A stretch of DNA of 64,000 nt from CALDTK01 sp963837005 (GTDB taxonomy: Bacteria > Bacteroidota > Bacteroidia > Chitinophagales > Saprospiraceae), in assembly GCA_963837005.1 (NCBI GenBank), contig CAWIMC010000013.1, positions 434,001 through 498,000 of the forward strand, in the 5' to 3' direction. Positions 9,038 through 17,947 of the stretch are shown in pieces (positions within the stretch are counted from its first letter, which is position 1; the number at the start of each line of letters is the position of its first letter). A program made the position numbers and the translations under genes. Below the pieces are notes generated by a model, which was given only the letters and a program-made list of their open reading frames with translations, made no database searches and was not told the origin of the DNA.

Positions 9038-10429
9038 TCACGACAGCCACGCCCGCGCATTCCCATAGCTCACATCGGCCACCAGCCCCCCGAGCCACGC
9101 CTCATCCGCGGGCAACTTCCCCTTCGCCACATCCTCCCCGATCATTTCGCACAGTAAGCGTCGGAAGTACTCATGCCGAGGGAAACTCAAGAACGACCGC
9201 GAGTCCGTGAGCATCCCCACAAAGCGACTCAGCAAGCCGACACTCGACAGCACATTGAGCTGCTCGCGCATACCATCGTACTGATCGAGGAACCACCAGG
9301 CGGCACCCCACTGCACTTTGGTGATCGTGCCGCCGCCGCAGAAGTTACCGGCCATCGTGGCGAAGACGTGATTGTCGGCCGGGTTGAGGTTGTAAAGGAT
9401 GGTCTTGGGGAGCTCGTCGGTGTCGTTGAGGCCGTCCAGAAGTAGGGCCAGCCCTTGCGCCTGCGGGTAATCGCCGATGGAGTCGTAGCCCGTGTCGGGG
9501 CCAAGTTCTCGCAGGGCGCGGCGGTTGTTGTTGCGCTGCGGACCGAGGTGGAGTTGCATGACCCAGCCGCGGCGGGCGTAGGCGCGACCGAGGTCGGTGA
9601 GCAGGGTGACGAGCAAGGCGTCGGCGTCGGCTCGGCTCGGGGAGTGTGTAGGGTTACGCAGGAGCCGGTCGGCGGTGGCACGGTCGTACGTGGCCACAGG
9701 GACGTGCGTGAGGCCGTGGTCGGAGATGCGGCACCCGTGGGCGGCGAAGTGATCCATGCGGTGCTCGAGGGCGGCGAGGAGGCCGTCGTAGGTGTCGACG
9801 CGGAGGCCAGTGAGGGCGGCGAACTTGTCGAGGTAGGTAGCCCAGTCAGGACCGGTTGCTACGAGAGCCTTGTCCGGACGAAACGCGGGTTGCATCTCGA
9901 AAGCGTTGATGTCTGCTGTTTTGGCGAAAGCTGCGTGGTGTTCGAGGGTATCGAGCGGGTCATCGGTGGTGCAGACGAGCTTTACGTTCTGCTGCTTTAG
10001 CAAGCCTCGGGCACCCATGTTATCCGTCTGTAGTTTTTCGGAAGCGCTCACGTAGATACGATCAGCATTATCTTCGTTCAGCAGTTCATACTCATCGAAG
10101 TATCTCGCTAATTCGAGGTGACACCAGTGGAATAATGGATTACGGAGGGTGGCGGGGACGGTTTTGGCGAAAGCCGCGAATTTGGCTTTTGGCTCAGCCT
10201 CCCCAGTGATCAGCCGCTCCTCAATCCCGTTGACGCGCATGGCCCGCCACTTGTAGTGATCGCCTGCCAGCCAGGCGGCGTGGAGGTTTGAGAAGTGGTG
10301 GTCTTCGGCTATGAGTTGCGGCGACAGGTGATTGTGGTAATCGAAGATGGGCTGCGGTGCGGCGTACTGGTGGTAGAGCTGCCGGGCGAAGTCAGAGGAG
10401 AGGAGGAAGTCGGGGTGGATGAAATTCAT
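9038..10429 (-). CDS. uxaC: glucuronate isomerase
   Basis: The 463-residue protein is full length for UxaC, an amidohydrolase-fold enzyme converting D-glucuronate to fructuronate and galacturonate to tagaturonate. Signature sequences include IFDYHNHLSPQLIAED (about residues 26-41), PLFHWCHLELARYF, VKLVCTTDDPLDTLEHH and MQLHLGPQRNNNRR. The start is the ATG at 10429; the longer open frame upstream only translates the octamer repeats. Two mini-hairpin copies lie inside (9919 and 10162). It begins the hexuronate branch with UxaB, UxaA, UxuA and the SDR reductase found further on. Confidence 0.93.
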   Translation of the reverse strand: MNFIHPDFLLSSDFARQLYHQYAAPQPIFDYHNHLSPQLIAEDHHFSNLHAAWLAGDHYKWRAMRVNGIEERLITGEAEPKAKFAAFAKTVPATLRNPLFHWCHLELARYFDEYELLNEDNADRIYVSASEKLQTDNMGARGLLKQQNVKLVCTTDDPLDTLEHHAAFAKTADINAFEMQPAFRPDKALVATGPDWATYLDKFAALTGLRVDTYDGLLAALEHRMDHFAAHGCRISDHGLTHVPVATYDRATADRLLRNPTHSPSRADADALLVTLLTDLGRAYARRGWVMQLHLGPQRNNNRRALRELGPDTGYDSIGDYPQAQGLALLLDGLNDTDELPKTILYNLNPADNHVFATMAGNFCGGGTITKVQWGAAWWFLDQYDGMREQLNVLSSVGLLSRFVGMLTDSRSFLSFPRHEYFRRLLCEMIGEDVAKGKLPADEAWLGGLVADVSYGNARAWLS

Positions 10430-10547
10430 TGGTTGTTTGGTTGAATGATTGATTGGTTGGTTGGTGGACTGTAGCAACGTCCCGTCAGCACGTCCGGAGG
10501 GCAACCAAACAATCAAACAACCGCCTAACCAAACAACCCACAGCAAC
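10430..10547. repeat. inverted GGTTGTTT octamer arrays between uxaC and kduI
   Basis: Next to the uxaC start the plus strand reads GGTTGTTTGGTTGA. Next to the kduI stop it reads AACCAAACAATCAAACAACC, the opposite orientation. The two blocks surround a short non-repetitive centre containing CACGTCCGGAGG. In the transcript this could fold into an imperfect intergenic hairpin. Confidence 0.7.
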
Positions 10548-10549
10548 TT

Positions 10550-11380
10550 CTAGGAGATCCTATCCAACTCCAAAAAGTCCATATCGGTAAAGTCCTGGTT
10601 CTCCCCGGCCATCGCCCAGATGAAGGAGTAGCTGGCCGTCCCAGCCCCGGCGTGTACGGACCACGGCGGCGAGATGACGGCGTCGCGGTCGCGCATCCAG
10701 AGGTTGCGGGTCTCGTCGGGGCGGCCCATGAAGTGCATGACGCCCTGGCCGGCGGGCACGTCGAAGTAGAGGTAGGCCTCGGCCCGGCGATCGTGCGTGT
10801 GCGGCGGCATCGTGTTCCAGACGGAGCCCTCGGTGAGGACCGTGAGCCCCATCACGACCTGGCAACTCGGGATGCCGGCCGGGTGGATGTACTTGTAGAT
10901 GGTGCGGTGATTGGAGGTCGACGCATCGCCGAGGACGACGGGCGTGGCCTGCTCTTTCGTGAAGGAGGTGTTCGGGTAGGTCTTGTGGGCCGGGGCGCTG
11001 AAGAGGAAGAAGGCGGCCGGGTCGGAGGCGTCTTTCGACAAAACCTGTACTTCCTTGGTCCCTCTACCGAGGTAGACGCAACCGAGTTTGTCGACCTCGA
11101 AGACCTGGCCGTCCGCCTCGACGGCGCCAGGTCCGCCGATGTTGATGAGACCTGCTTCGCGGCGCTCGAGGAAGAAGGCGCTGCGGAGTTCGTCGTGGTC
11201 ACCGAGGCCGAGGGGCTTATCGGTCGGCGTGAGACCACCGAGCACCATGCGGTCGTAGTGGCTGTACATGAAGTTGGCCTCTCCTGCGGCGAAGAGCTTT
11301 TGGACGAGAAAATCCGCGCGCAGCTCGGCGGTGGTCATTCGGGAGACCTCGCGGGGGGAGGCTTCGTAGCGTTGGTTCAT
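10550..11380 (-). CDS. kduI: 5-dehydro-4-deoxy-D-glucuronate isomerase
   Basis: A 276-residue cupin-fold KduI, the usual family size. The metal-binding residues are visible in NTMPPHTHDRRAEAYLYF (His, His and Glu) and in the later His of PPWSVHAGAG. It converts 5-keto-4-deoxyuronate, formed spontaneously from unsaturated uronates released by lyases and GH105, to 3-deoxy-D-glycero-2,5-hexodiulosonate. The ATG at 11380 is the start; the apparent N-terminal extension is translated octamer repeat. A mini-hairpin copy with the rare stem GTC/GAC lies at 11030-11043. Confidence 0.93.
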   Translation of the reverse strand: MNQRYEASPREVSRMTTAELRADFLVQKLFAAGEANFMYSHYDRMVLGGLTPTDKPLGLGDHDELRSAFFLERREAGLINIGGPGAVEADGQVFEVDKLGCVYLGRGTKEVQVLSKDASDPAAFFLFSAPAHKTYPNTSFTKEQATPVVLGDASTSNHRTIYKYIHPAGIPSCQVVMGLTVLTEGSVWNTMPPHTHDRRAEAYLYFDVPAGQGVMHFMGRPDETRNLWMRDRDAVISPPWSVHAGAGTASYSFIWAMAGENQDFTDMDFLELDRIS

Positions 11381-11661
11381 GAGAGGGGTTGTTTGGTTGT
11401 TTGGTGATTTGGTTGGCTGATTGTTTGGTTGACTGTGCGGGACGCTGGCTTGGTTGTTTGGTTGTTTGGTTGTTTGGTTGTTTGGTTGTTTGGTTGTTTG
11501 GTGATTTGGTTGTTTGGTGATTTGGTTGGCTGTGCGGGGCGCTGGCTTGGTTGTTTGGTGATTTGATTCGGTAATTGTTTGGTGGGGCTGCACCGCCGGT
11601 GCAAAGGCACGTCCGGAGGGTAATCAAACAACCAAACAACCTTCCAACCAAACAATCGCCC
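11381..11661. repeat. octamer arrays between kduI and kduD
   Basis: About 280 bp of GGTTGTTT repeats and variants (GGTGATTT, GGTTGGCT). A block in the opposite orientation (AACCAAACAACC) follows at 11625-11660, after a centre again containing CACGTCCGGAGG. No gene is present: open frames here encode only Asn/Gln/Thr/Lys/Pro-rich repeat products. Confidence 0.75.
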
Positions 11662-12484
11662 TCACCTCCCCATCCACCCCCCATCCACCACCAAAATCTC
11701 CCCGTGGACATAGTCGGAGGCCTTGGAGGCGAGGAAGATGGTCGGACCTTTGAAGTCCTCGGGCTCGCCCCAGCGGCCGGCGGGGATGCGGCCCAAGATA
11801 GACGCCGAGCGCTCGGGATTGTCGCGCAGCGCCTCGGTGTTGTCGGTGGCGATGTAGCCGGGGGCGATGCCGTTGACGTTGACGCCACGGCTGCCCCACT
11901 CGTTGGCGAAGGCCTTAACGAGGGAGCCGATAGCCCCTTTCGACGCCGCGTAGCCGGGTACGGTGATGCCGCCTTGGAAGGTGAGTAGTGAGGCCGTGAA
12001 GATCACCTTACCGCTACCCCGCTCAAGCATGTCACGTCCGAACTCGCGGGTGAGGATGAACTGCGCGTTCAGGTTGACATCGATGACCTGGTCCCAGTAC
12101 TCGTCCGAGTGTGTGGCGGCCGGCTCGCGGAGGATGGTGCCGGCGTTGTTGACGAGGATGTCGGGGGTCGGGTGATTGGCGCGGACGGTTTTCACGAAAG
12201 TGTACAGATCATCGCGGCTGGAGAAGTCGCACTGGTAGGGGTAGAACTTACGTCCCAGCGCCTCGACCTCCTGCTGGACGTCACTGCCGGGCTTCGAGGC
12301 TCGCGGAGACGCCAATGATGTCGGCGCCTGCCTCGGCGAGACCCACGGCCATGGCGCGGCCGATGCCGCGCTTGCAGCCTGTGACGAGGGCGAGTTGGCC
12401 TTGGAGAGAGAAGATGTTCAATTTTTGAGTTTTTGAGTTTATTAATTTTTGAATCGCTGCCGCAAAGGACGTTAGTTGAGTCAT
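11662..12484 (-). pseudogene. kduD: 2-deoxy-D-gluconate 3-dehydrogenase (SDR), frameshifted
   Basis: The N-terminal part (start ATG at 12484) has the SDR nucleotide-binding loop LALVTGCKRGIGRAMAVGLA. The rest, in another frame, has NNAGT, the catalytic Ser region and YAASKGAIGSLVKAFANEWG, then the C-terminal VDGGW. The two frames join near 12290 if one extra G is removed. KduD reduces the diketone formed by KduI to KDG. The gene order kduI-kduD supports the name. The break may be real or an assembly error; the rest of the protein is well preserved. A mini-hairpin copy with stem CAC/GTG is at 12189-12202. Confidence 0.8.
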
Positions 12485-12552
12485 TTAACAACTCAACACT
12501 TCAAAAATTCGACAGTGTAATCCCGAAGCTCTGAATTAGTGTCAGCACCTCT

Positions 12553-13185
12553 CTAGTCTTTGGCCTCCAGCCCCGCCCAGTCTCCATTCTTGATGACGTC
12601 CGAGGACACCAGCTGCGAGCCCATACCCACACACACCACCCCAGCGTCAAACCAGCCCTTCAGGTTCTCTCTATCCGGACTCACGCCACCGGTCGGCATG
12701 ATGCTCGTCCACGGCTGCGGACCCCGGACGCCCTTCACGAAGCCCGGCCCGTAGACATCTCCTGGGAAAAGCTTGACGACTTCCGCACCGAGCTCCTCGG
12801 CCCGGCAGATCTCGGCCAGCGTCGCACAGCCTGGATTCCACATCACCTTGCGGCGATTACAGACCACGGCGATGTCGTCCCTGAGCACGGGCGTCACCAC
12901 GAAGTCACAGCCCAGCTGCATGTAGAGCCCCGCCGTGCCCGCATCCGTGACGGAGCCTACGCCCATCGCCATCTCGGGGTACGCCTTTCGGCAAAACTTA
13001 CGCAGCTCGCCGAACACTTCGTGCGCGAAGTCGCCGCGATTGGTAAACTCCACGAGGCGCGCACCACCGCGGTAGAGGGCTCCAACAAGATTCTTGGCCG
13101 TCTCGAGGTCGGCGTGGTAGAAGAGCGGGACGAGGCCCGTGGAGGTCATGAGGTGGGCGACGTGGATGCGGGTATGGGAGGCCAT
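12553..13185 (-). CDS. kdgA: KDPG/KHG aldolase
   Basis: The 210-residue protein matches class I KDPG aldolases: GLVPLFYHADLETAKNLVGA, LVEFTNRGDFA, GVGSVTDAGTA, and the Schiff-base lysine in VVKLFPGDVYGPGFVKGVRG (about residues 145-165) followed by MPTGGVSPDREN. It cleaves KDPG to pyruvate and glyceraldehyde-3-phosphate, the last step of the uronate pathway encoded here. The ATG at 13185 is chosen. Upstream are octamer repeats and the four-helix-bundle gene. Confidence 0.92.
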   Translation of the reverse strand: MASHTRIHVAHLMTSTGLVPLFYHADLETAKNLVGALYRGGARLVEFTNRGDFAHEVFGELRKFCRKAYPEMAMGVGSVTDAGTAGLYMQLGCDFVVTPVLRDDIAVVCNRRKVMWNPGCATLAEICRAEELGAEVVKLFPGDVYGPGFVKGVRGPQPWTSIMPTGGVSPDRENLKGWFDAGVVCVGMGSQLVSSDVIKNGDWAGLEAKD

Positions 13186-13237
13186 ATTCTTGGTTGTTTG
13201 GTTGTTTGGTTGGGAGGTTGTTTGGTGGCTTTGCGGG
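13186..13237. repeat. octamer repeat upstream of kdgA
   Basis: The plus strand reads TTGGTTGTTTGGTTGTTTGG, with the same orientation relative to the following minus-strand gene as at uxaC and kduI. It is one flank of the four-helix-bundle gene; the opposite flank at 13810-13856 has the inverse orientation. Confidence 0.65.
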
Positions 13238-13783
13238 CTAGCTACCGCGCGAGGGCTTTGTTTTGGCGGCAGCCTTCTTTTCTTTCTTAAGTCTGTCCTT
13301 GATAGTCGATCTTGATTTAGAGAAGAAGTTCGTGAGTCGAGTGGATTCCGCGAGTAGAGTACGGACTTTGTCTTTGTCAATTTTGATGTCCGTTGCCTCA
13401 AGTAATTCAAACCAGTACATCGTTTCATCTGCTTCTTCGACAACTACGCTCATCTTGGAGAAGAACTCTCGATTGCTCCTCGCCTGGCAAACCGCTCGAT
13501 AGTTAGCTCCTACGCTCGTTACCGACTTCAGCAGTTGATATCGGATGACCCGGATACTTGGCGAATCATACACTTTATCTAATAAGTTGACAGTCTGTAC
13601 AGCGATCTGAAAAGTGCGCGACTTTAACTCCGCCGCAAGGCCTGCAGATGAATCGGCTCGGCCGTAAGGCACTCGGTCCTCCCTTACCATGCCGACAATA
13701 GACGCTTCTTGCGTCTCCGACAATGTCTCTCGTGCCACCTCAAGTGCGCTCTCGATCAGTCGAGTACCTCTTGTCATTTTCAT
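13238..13783 (-). CDS. four-helix-bundle protein (23S rRNA intervening-sequence protein family)
   Basis: The 181-residue product has the core of the 23S rRNA IVS/four-helix-bundle family: LKSRTFQIAVQTVNLLDKVY, then VIRYQLLKSVTSVGANYRAV, then EADETMYWFELLE (about residues 55-140). A basic tail ends the protein. Members are found in rRNA intervening sequences and beside mobile or repeat elements; their function is unknown. Here the gene is wedged between kdgA and kdgK and bracketed by inverted octamer arrays, and it has less GC-rich codons than its neighbours, which suggests insertion (inference). The start at 13783 is uncertain because the N-terminal 50 residues are atypical. Confidence 0.75.
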   Translation of the reverse strand: MKMTRGTRLIESALEVARETLSETQEASIVGMVREDRVPYGRADSSAGLAAELKSRTFQIAVQTVNLLDKVYDSPSIRVIRYQLLKSVTSVGANYRAVCQARSNREFFSKMSVVVEEADETMYWFELLEATDIKIDKDKVRTLLAESTRLTNFFSKSRSTIKDRLKKEKKAAAKTKPSRGS

Positions 13784-13794
13784 TCGCTAAAGAT

Positions 13795-13857
13795 GTATGA
13801 GGCCACCATGCAACCAAACAACCAAACAACCAAATAATCCCCCAACCAAACAACCCA
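13795..13857. repeat. octamer repeat between the four-helix-bundle gene and kdgK
   Basis: The plus strand reads AACCAAACAACCAAACAACC, the reverse orientation of the array at 13186-13237, with variants before the kdgK stop. Together the two arrays form an inverted pair around the four-helix-bundle gene. Confidence 0.65.
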
Positions 13858-14912
13858 TCACCGACTCACCCGCCCACTCCCATCCCCTTCCATCAGCTTC
13901 TCCACCTCATCCACGGTCACCAGGTTGGCGTCGCCATAAATGGTGTGCTTGAGACAAGAGGCGGCAACGGCAAAGTCGAGTGCCTGTTGGTCGTCGTCCT
14001 TGAAGGTGAGCAGACCGTAGATGAGGCCCGCCATAAACGAGTCCCCGCCGCCGACGCGGTCGACGATGTCGGTGATCTGGTAGGTGCGGGTCGAGAGTTG
14101 CTTGTCGCCGTCCTAGAGCGTACCGGCCCAGGAGTTGTGCGACGCCGAGATGGAGCCACGTAGCGTCACGACCACCTTCTTGCACCGCGGAAAACGCTCC
14201 ATCAGCGCCTTCTGCACCGGCAGGTAGTGCGCCGCCTCCATGTCGATGCCCTTGGTCACGTCCATGCCCTCGGGGTGCATGTCGAAGTGCTTCTCGGCGT
14301 CCTCCTCGTTGCCGAGGATTACGTCACAGCCTTCGACGAGGGCCGGCATGACCTCCTGTGGGTTCTTGCCGTACTTCCAGAGGTTCTTGCGGTAGTTGAG
14401 GTCGGTCGAGACCGTGATCGCCCATGTCGTTGGCGACCTGGATGGCCTCCAGGCAGGCGTCCGCGGCCCCCTGCGAGATGGCCGGCGTGATGCCCGTCCA
14501 GTGGAACCAGTCGGCCTTGCCCTCGCCCTTCGCGCCGCTAAACACGGCCTTCCAGTCGATCATGCCCGGCTCTGATGTCCGCGATGGCCGAGTGCGCCCG
14601 GTCGTAGACCACCTTCGAGCCCCGCGCCACGGCACCGGTCTCTAAGAAGTAGATCCCGAGACGCTCCCCGCCGCGGTCGATGTAGCTCGTGTCGACGTTG
14701 CGGGCGCGCAGGGCGGCCATGGCGCACTCCCCCAGGTCGTTTTTGGGCAACCGCGACACGAAAGCCGAGTCCATCCCGAAATTGGCAAGCGACACGGCGA
14801 CGTTAGACTCCCCCCCGCCGTAGACGACGTCAAAGGAGCTGGCCTGTGAAAAGCGGAGGAAGCCCGGAGGCGAGAGGCGTAGCATGATTTCGCCGAAGGT
14901 TACTATTCGCAT
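13858..14912 (-). pseudogene. kdgK: 2-keto-3-deoxygluconate kinase (PfkB family), two frameshifts and a stop
   Basis: The N-terminus RIVTFGEIMLRLSPPG and the loop GGGESNVAVSLANFGMDSAF identify a KDG kinase. The C-terminal PfkB signature (DIVDRVGGGDSFMAGLIYG) is present, including the catalytic Asp in GGGDSF. The frame changes near 14566 and near 14420, each repaired by removing one base. A TAG at 14113-14115 interrupts the last third inside an otherwise open frame. KdgK phosphorylates KDG to KDPG, needed between UxaA/UxuA/KduD and KdgA, so loss would block the pathway unless another copy exists. Three lesions make true inactivation plausible, but the indels resemble others in the window and may be sequencing errors. 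Confidence 0.8.
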
Positions 14913-15116
14913 GAGGTGGTTGTTTGGTGAGGTGGTTATTTGGTTGTTTGGTGAGCTGGTTGTTTGGTTGTTTGGTGAGCTGGTTGTTTGGTTGTTTGGT
15001 TGTTTGGTGAGGTGGTTATTTGGTGAGGTGGTTATTTGGCGGCTGTGCTGGCGACGAACGAAAGGCAAACCAAACAACCAATCAACCTTCCAACCAATCA
15101 ACCCAAACAACCCAAT
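14913..15116. repeat. octamer arrays between kdgK and dctM
   Basis: GGTTGTTT and GGTTATTT repeats separated by short GGTGAGCT or GGTGAGGT spacers run from 14913 to about 15040. A block in the opposite orientation (CAAACCAAACAACCAATCAA) precedes the dctM stop. Confidence 0.75.
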
Positions 15117-16427
15117 CTACACCCCGAAGAGCGCCGGCAGCCAAAGGCTAATCCCCGGAAAGAACGTAACCAACAACAACACCCCCACCATGACGAGCAC
15201 AAAGGGGATCAATGGACGAATGACATCCGCGACCGAGACCTGGGCCACCCCCGCACCCACGAAGAGTATCGTCCCGACGGGCGGCGTGCACAGGCCGATG
15301 CAGAGGTTGAGCACCATCACGATCCCGAAGTGCACCGGGTCCATCCCGAGGGCGACGACCACCGGCAAAAAGATCGGCGTGAAGATGAGCACCGCCGGCG
15401 TCATGTCCATGAAGGTCCCGACCACCAGGAGTGTCAAGGTTGATGAGCAAGAAGATCGCCAATCGGGTTCGACACCGTGTCCAGCAAAAAGCCCGTCATC
15501 AGCGCCGGGATCGACTCGAAGCTAAAGAGCCACGACATCGCGATGCTCGTCGCGATCAGGAACATGACCACGGCGGTGGTTCGGGCGCTTGCCAGCAAAA
15601 CACTCGGCAGGTCGCCCACCTTGATGGTGCCGTAGGCGAACCCGAGTCCTCCGGCGTACGCGATAGCCACCGCCGCGGCCTCCGTCGCCGTAAACACCCC
15701 GGCCACGATCCCGCCGACGATGATCACGAGCATCAGCAGACTCAGGAACGCGCGACCGAAGTTGCGCGATCAACTCCCCGAAAGCTCGATCCGGTCCCCC
15801 GGCGGAAAGCCCGCGCCGCTTCGCCATGATAGCCGCCAGCCCCATCAGCGCCAAACCCACCAGAATCCCCGGCACGTAACCCGCGATAAACAGTGCCGCC
15901 ACACTCGCCGTACCACCACTCGCGAGCGCGTACACGATGAGCACGTTGCTCGGCGGAATGAGTAGACCGGTAGTAGACGAGGTAATATTGACGGCCGCCG
16001 AAAAGGTCCGCGGGTAGCCCTCGTCCTCCATCCGGTCCGTCATCACGCTCCCGATCGCCGAGGCCGCCGCCACCGCCGAGCCGGAGATGGCCCCGAAGAG
16101 CATCGCCGCCAGCACGTTGACGTAGGCCAGTCCGCCGGGGAGACTCCCGACCAGTGACTTCGCCAGGTCAATCAATCGCCCGGCAATCCCGGCCCTGTTC
16201 ATCAACTCGCCGGCCAGGATAAAGAACGGGATCGCCAACAGCGCGAAACTGTCGATGCCCGTCGTCATCCGCTGCGCGACCGTAGTGATGGCCGGGAGGG
16301 TTACGATGTTGAGCAGCATGGTAGCCGTCGTCGAGATCCCGATCGCGTAGGCCACCGGCACCCCGTACGCCAGCAAGGCGAAGAAGCTGAAGAAGAGCAC
16401 GAGGATGGAGAGGAGCTCGATGCTCAA
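15117..16427 (-). pseudogene. dctM: TRAP transporter large permease (DctM), frameshifted
   Basis: The sequence encodes a DctM-type permease of about 435 residues with multiple transmembrane helices. Family motifs include VPVAYAIGIS, LLAIPFFILAGELMN (about residues 65-80), FGAISGSAVAAASAIGSVM and TPPVGTILFVGAGVAQVSV near the end. Three frames are used, with changes near 15770 and two close together near 15436-15450; removing one base at each restores the reading. It forms a TRAP system with DctQ (overlapping start, 4 bp) and DctP, likely importing uronates given the neighbours. Confidence 0.82.
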
Positions 16428-16978
16428 GAGGAGGGGTTGTTTGGTGGGATGATAAGGGGGTTGTTTGGTTGGGCGGTGGTTTGGTTGTTTGGTTGCAGGG
16501 CTGGGGCCATTGTCTCAGTACGTCTTGTAGCGTGAAAGACGCTAAAGAAGCACACCAACAGTCCCGACACCGGGATCACTGAGTACACGAACCAGAGGGG
16601 TACACCAATCGCAGGTGAGGCCTGTCCCAAAGTCAAGGTCGTGAGCACGAGGTTGCCCCCGCCAATCACCATCACCACCAGCGCAAACCCGAACATCCAC
16701 CACTCGATGTGGCGCTGGCGGCGCGCCAGTCGTTTTGGCGAAAGCTTACGGGTCAAGAAGTCCATCGTGAGGTGCTCCCGCAATCCATTGAGGTAAGCCG
16801 CGCCCAACAGCGCCACCCAGATGAGGGCAAATCTTGCGAACTCCTCCGTGAAAGAACTCGGCGCGCCGAGGGCGTAGCGACTGATCACCTGCCAGAGCAC
16901 ATCGACCACCATCAGCGCAAAGATGACCACGAGCACGTAGCCCAGCACCCGCATCAGTATGTCGTAGGCGCGCTGCAT
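16424..16978 (-). CDS. dctQ: TRAP transporter small permease (DctQ)
   Basis: The 184-residue protein has four transmembrane helices. The DctQ family signature is around DVLWQVISRYALGAPSSFTEEFARF followed by LLGAAYLNGLREHLTMDFL. Its stop overlaps the dctM start and its start overlaps the dctP stop, so the three are translationally coupled. The last 20 residues are translated octamer-like repeats (QPNNQTTAQPNNP), an example of the intergenic repeat spilling into a gene end. A mini-hairpin copy is at 16733-16745. Confidence 0.88.
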   Translation of the reverse strand: MQRAYDILMRVLGYVLVVIFALMVVDVLWQVISRYALGAPSSFTEEFARFALIWVALLGAAYLNGLREHLTMDFLTRKLSPKRLARRQRHIEWWMFGFALVVMVIGGGNLVLTTLTLGQASPAIGVPLWFVYSVIPVSGLLVCFFSVFHATRRTETMAPALQPNNQTTAQPNNPLIIPPNNPSS

Positions 16979-17947
16979 TATAAAGCCTGAATTTTCTCGA
17001 TCAAAGCCCGTCGCTCAGGGGTTATGGCGAAAGCCGCCGTCACCGACTCGACCCGCTCGCGAAACAATCCTTTATCGGGCTCGACGATCTCCACGCCCGC
17101 CTCCCGCATCTTCGCCAGACTCGCCTCCACGTCCGCCGTCCAGAACGCACGTTGCGCGGTGACACTCTCCTGCGCAGCCGCCCGCACCCAGCCTTGCTCC
17201 TCCGCGGTGAGCGTCTGCCAGTACGTCGTCGAGATCAGGAGCACGTCCGGGAAGGCCGCGTGCTCGTCGCGGTTGTAGTACTTCGCCACCTCGTAGTGGC
17301 CCGAGCTCACGAAACTCGGTTCGTTGTTCTCGGCCCCGTCGACGACGCCCTGCTGCAAGCGCCGTGTACAGCTCCCCGTAGGCCATCGGCGTGGCCGAGC
17401 CCCCCATCGCGTTCACCATGTCGACCGACATCTGGTGATTCATGACGCGCACTTTCAGGCCACTCAAATCCGCCGGTGTGCGCACGGGATTCTTGACGGT
17501 ATAAAAACTGCGCGTACCGGCATTGTAGAAGCACAGGCCCCGCAGCAATTTGTCCGCTCCAGCGTCGAGGATACCCTCGCCGATATCTGATTCGAGGACG
17601 CGAAATAGGTGATCCTCATCGCGGAATAAATACGGAACTCCTAATATCTCGTACTCCGGCGCGAAACTCCCCATCGTGGCCGCCGACACCTTCGTCATCG
17701 GGATGCTCCCGATCTGCAGCAACTCCAGCACCTCCCGCTCGCCGCCGAGCTGTCCGTCGGGGTAGATCTTGATGGCCAGGGTCCCGCCCGACTTCTCGCG
17801 CCACCAGATCAGCGAAGACCTCCATGCCCTTGTGGACCGGGTGCACCACCGGCAGCGTGTGCGCGAGGTAGATGGTCTTCGGGCCGATGGCCTCGGCGCA
17901 GGACCGGAGAAGAGTACGGCTGTCGCCAAAACCAGACCTAGCCACAT
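16978..17947 (-). pseudogene. dctP: TRAP transporter solute-binding protein (DctP), frameshifted
   Basis: A signal helix (WLGLVLATAVLFS) is followed by the DctP family sequence in pieces: IGPKTIYLAHTLPVVHPVHK, then KSGGTLAIKIYPDGQLGGER, then LSGLKVRVMNHQMSVDMVNAMG, then VDGAENNEPSFVSSGHYEVA. The frame changes near 17900, 17808 and 17365. DctP captures the ligand in the periplasm for DctQM, and uronate is the likely ligand given the operon. As sequenced the signal helix is in frame with the end of uxuA, so no stop separates the two genes; one of the indels probably removed the uxuA stop. A mini-hairpin variant with a GACA loop is at 17918-17931. Confidence 0.8.

Noticed and set aside
10652..11407. 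Long plus-strand open frame of 251 codons over kduI
   Set aside because: It is the antisense shadow of a well-recognised enzyme in GC-rich DNA. The same reasoning rejects those at 40401-41003, 52913-54103 and 57540-58739.
10550..15110. Long Asn/Gln/Thr/Lys/Pro-rich N-terminal extensions of kduI, kdgA and kdgK
   Set aside because: They are translations of the GGTTGTTT octamer arrays in front of the true ATG codons; family alignment starts at the internal methionines.
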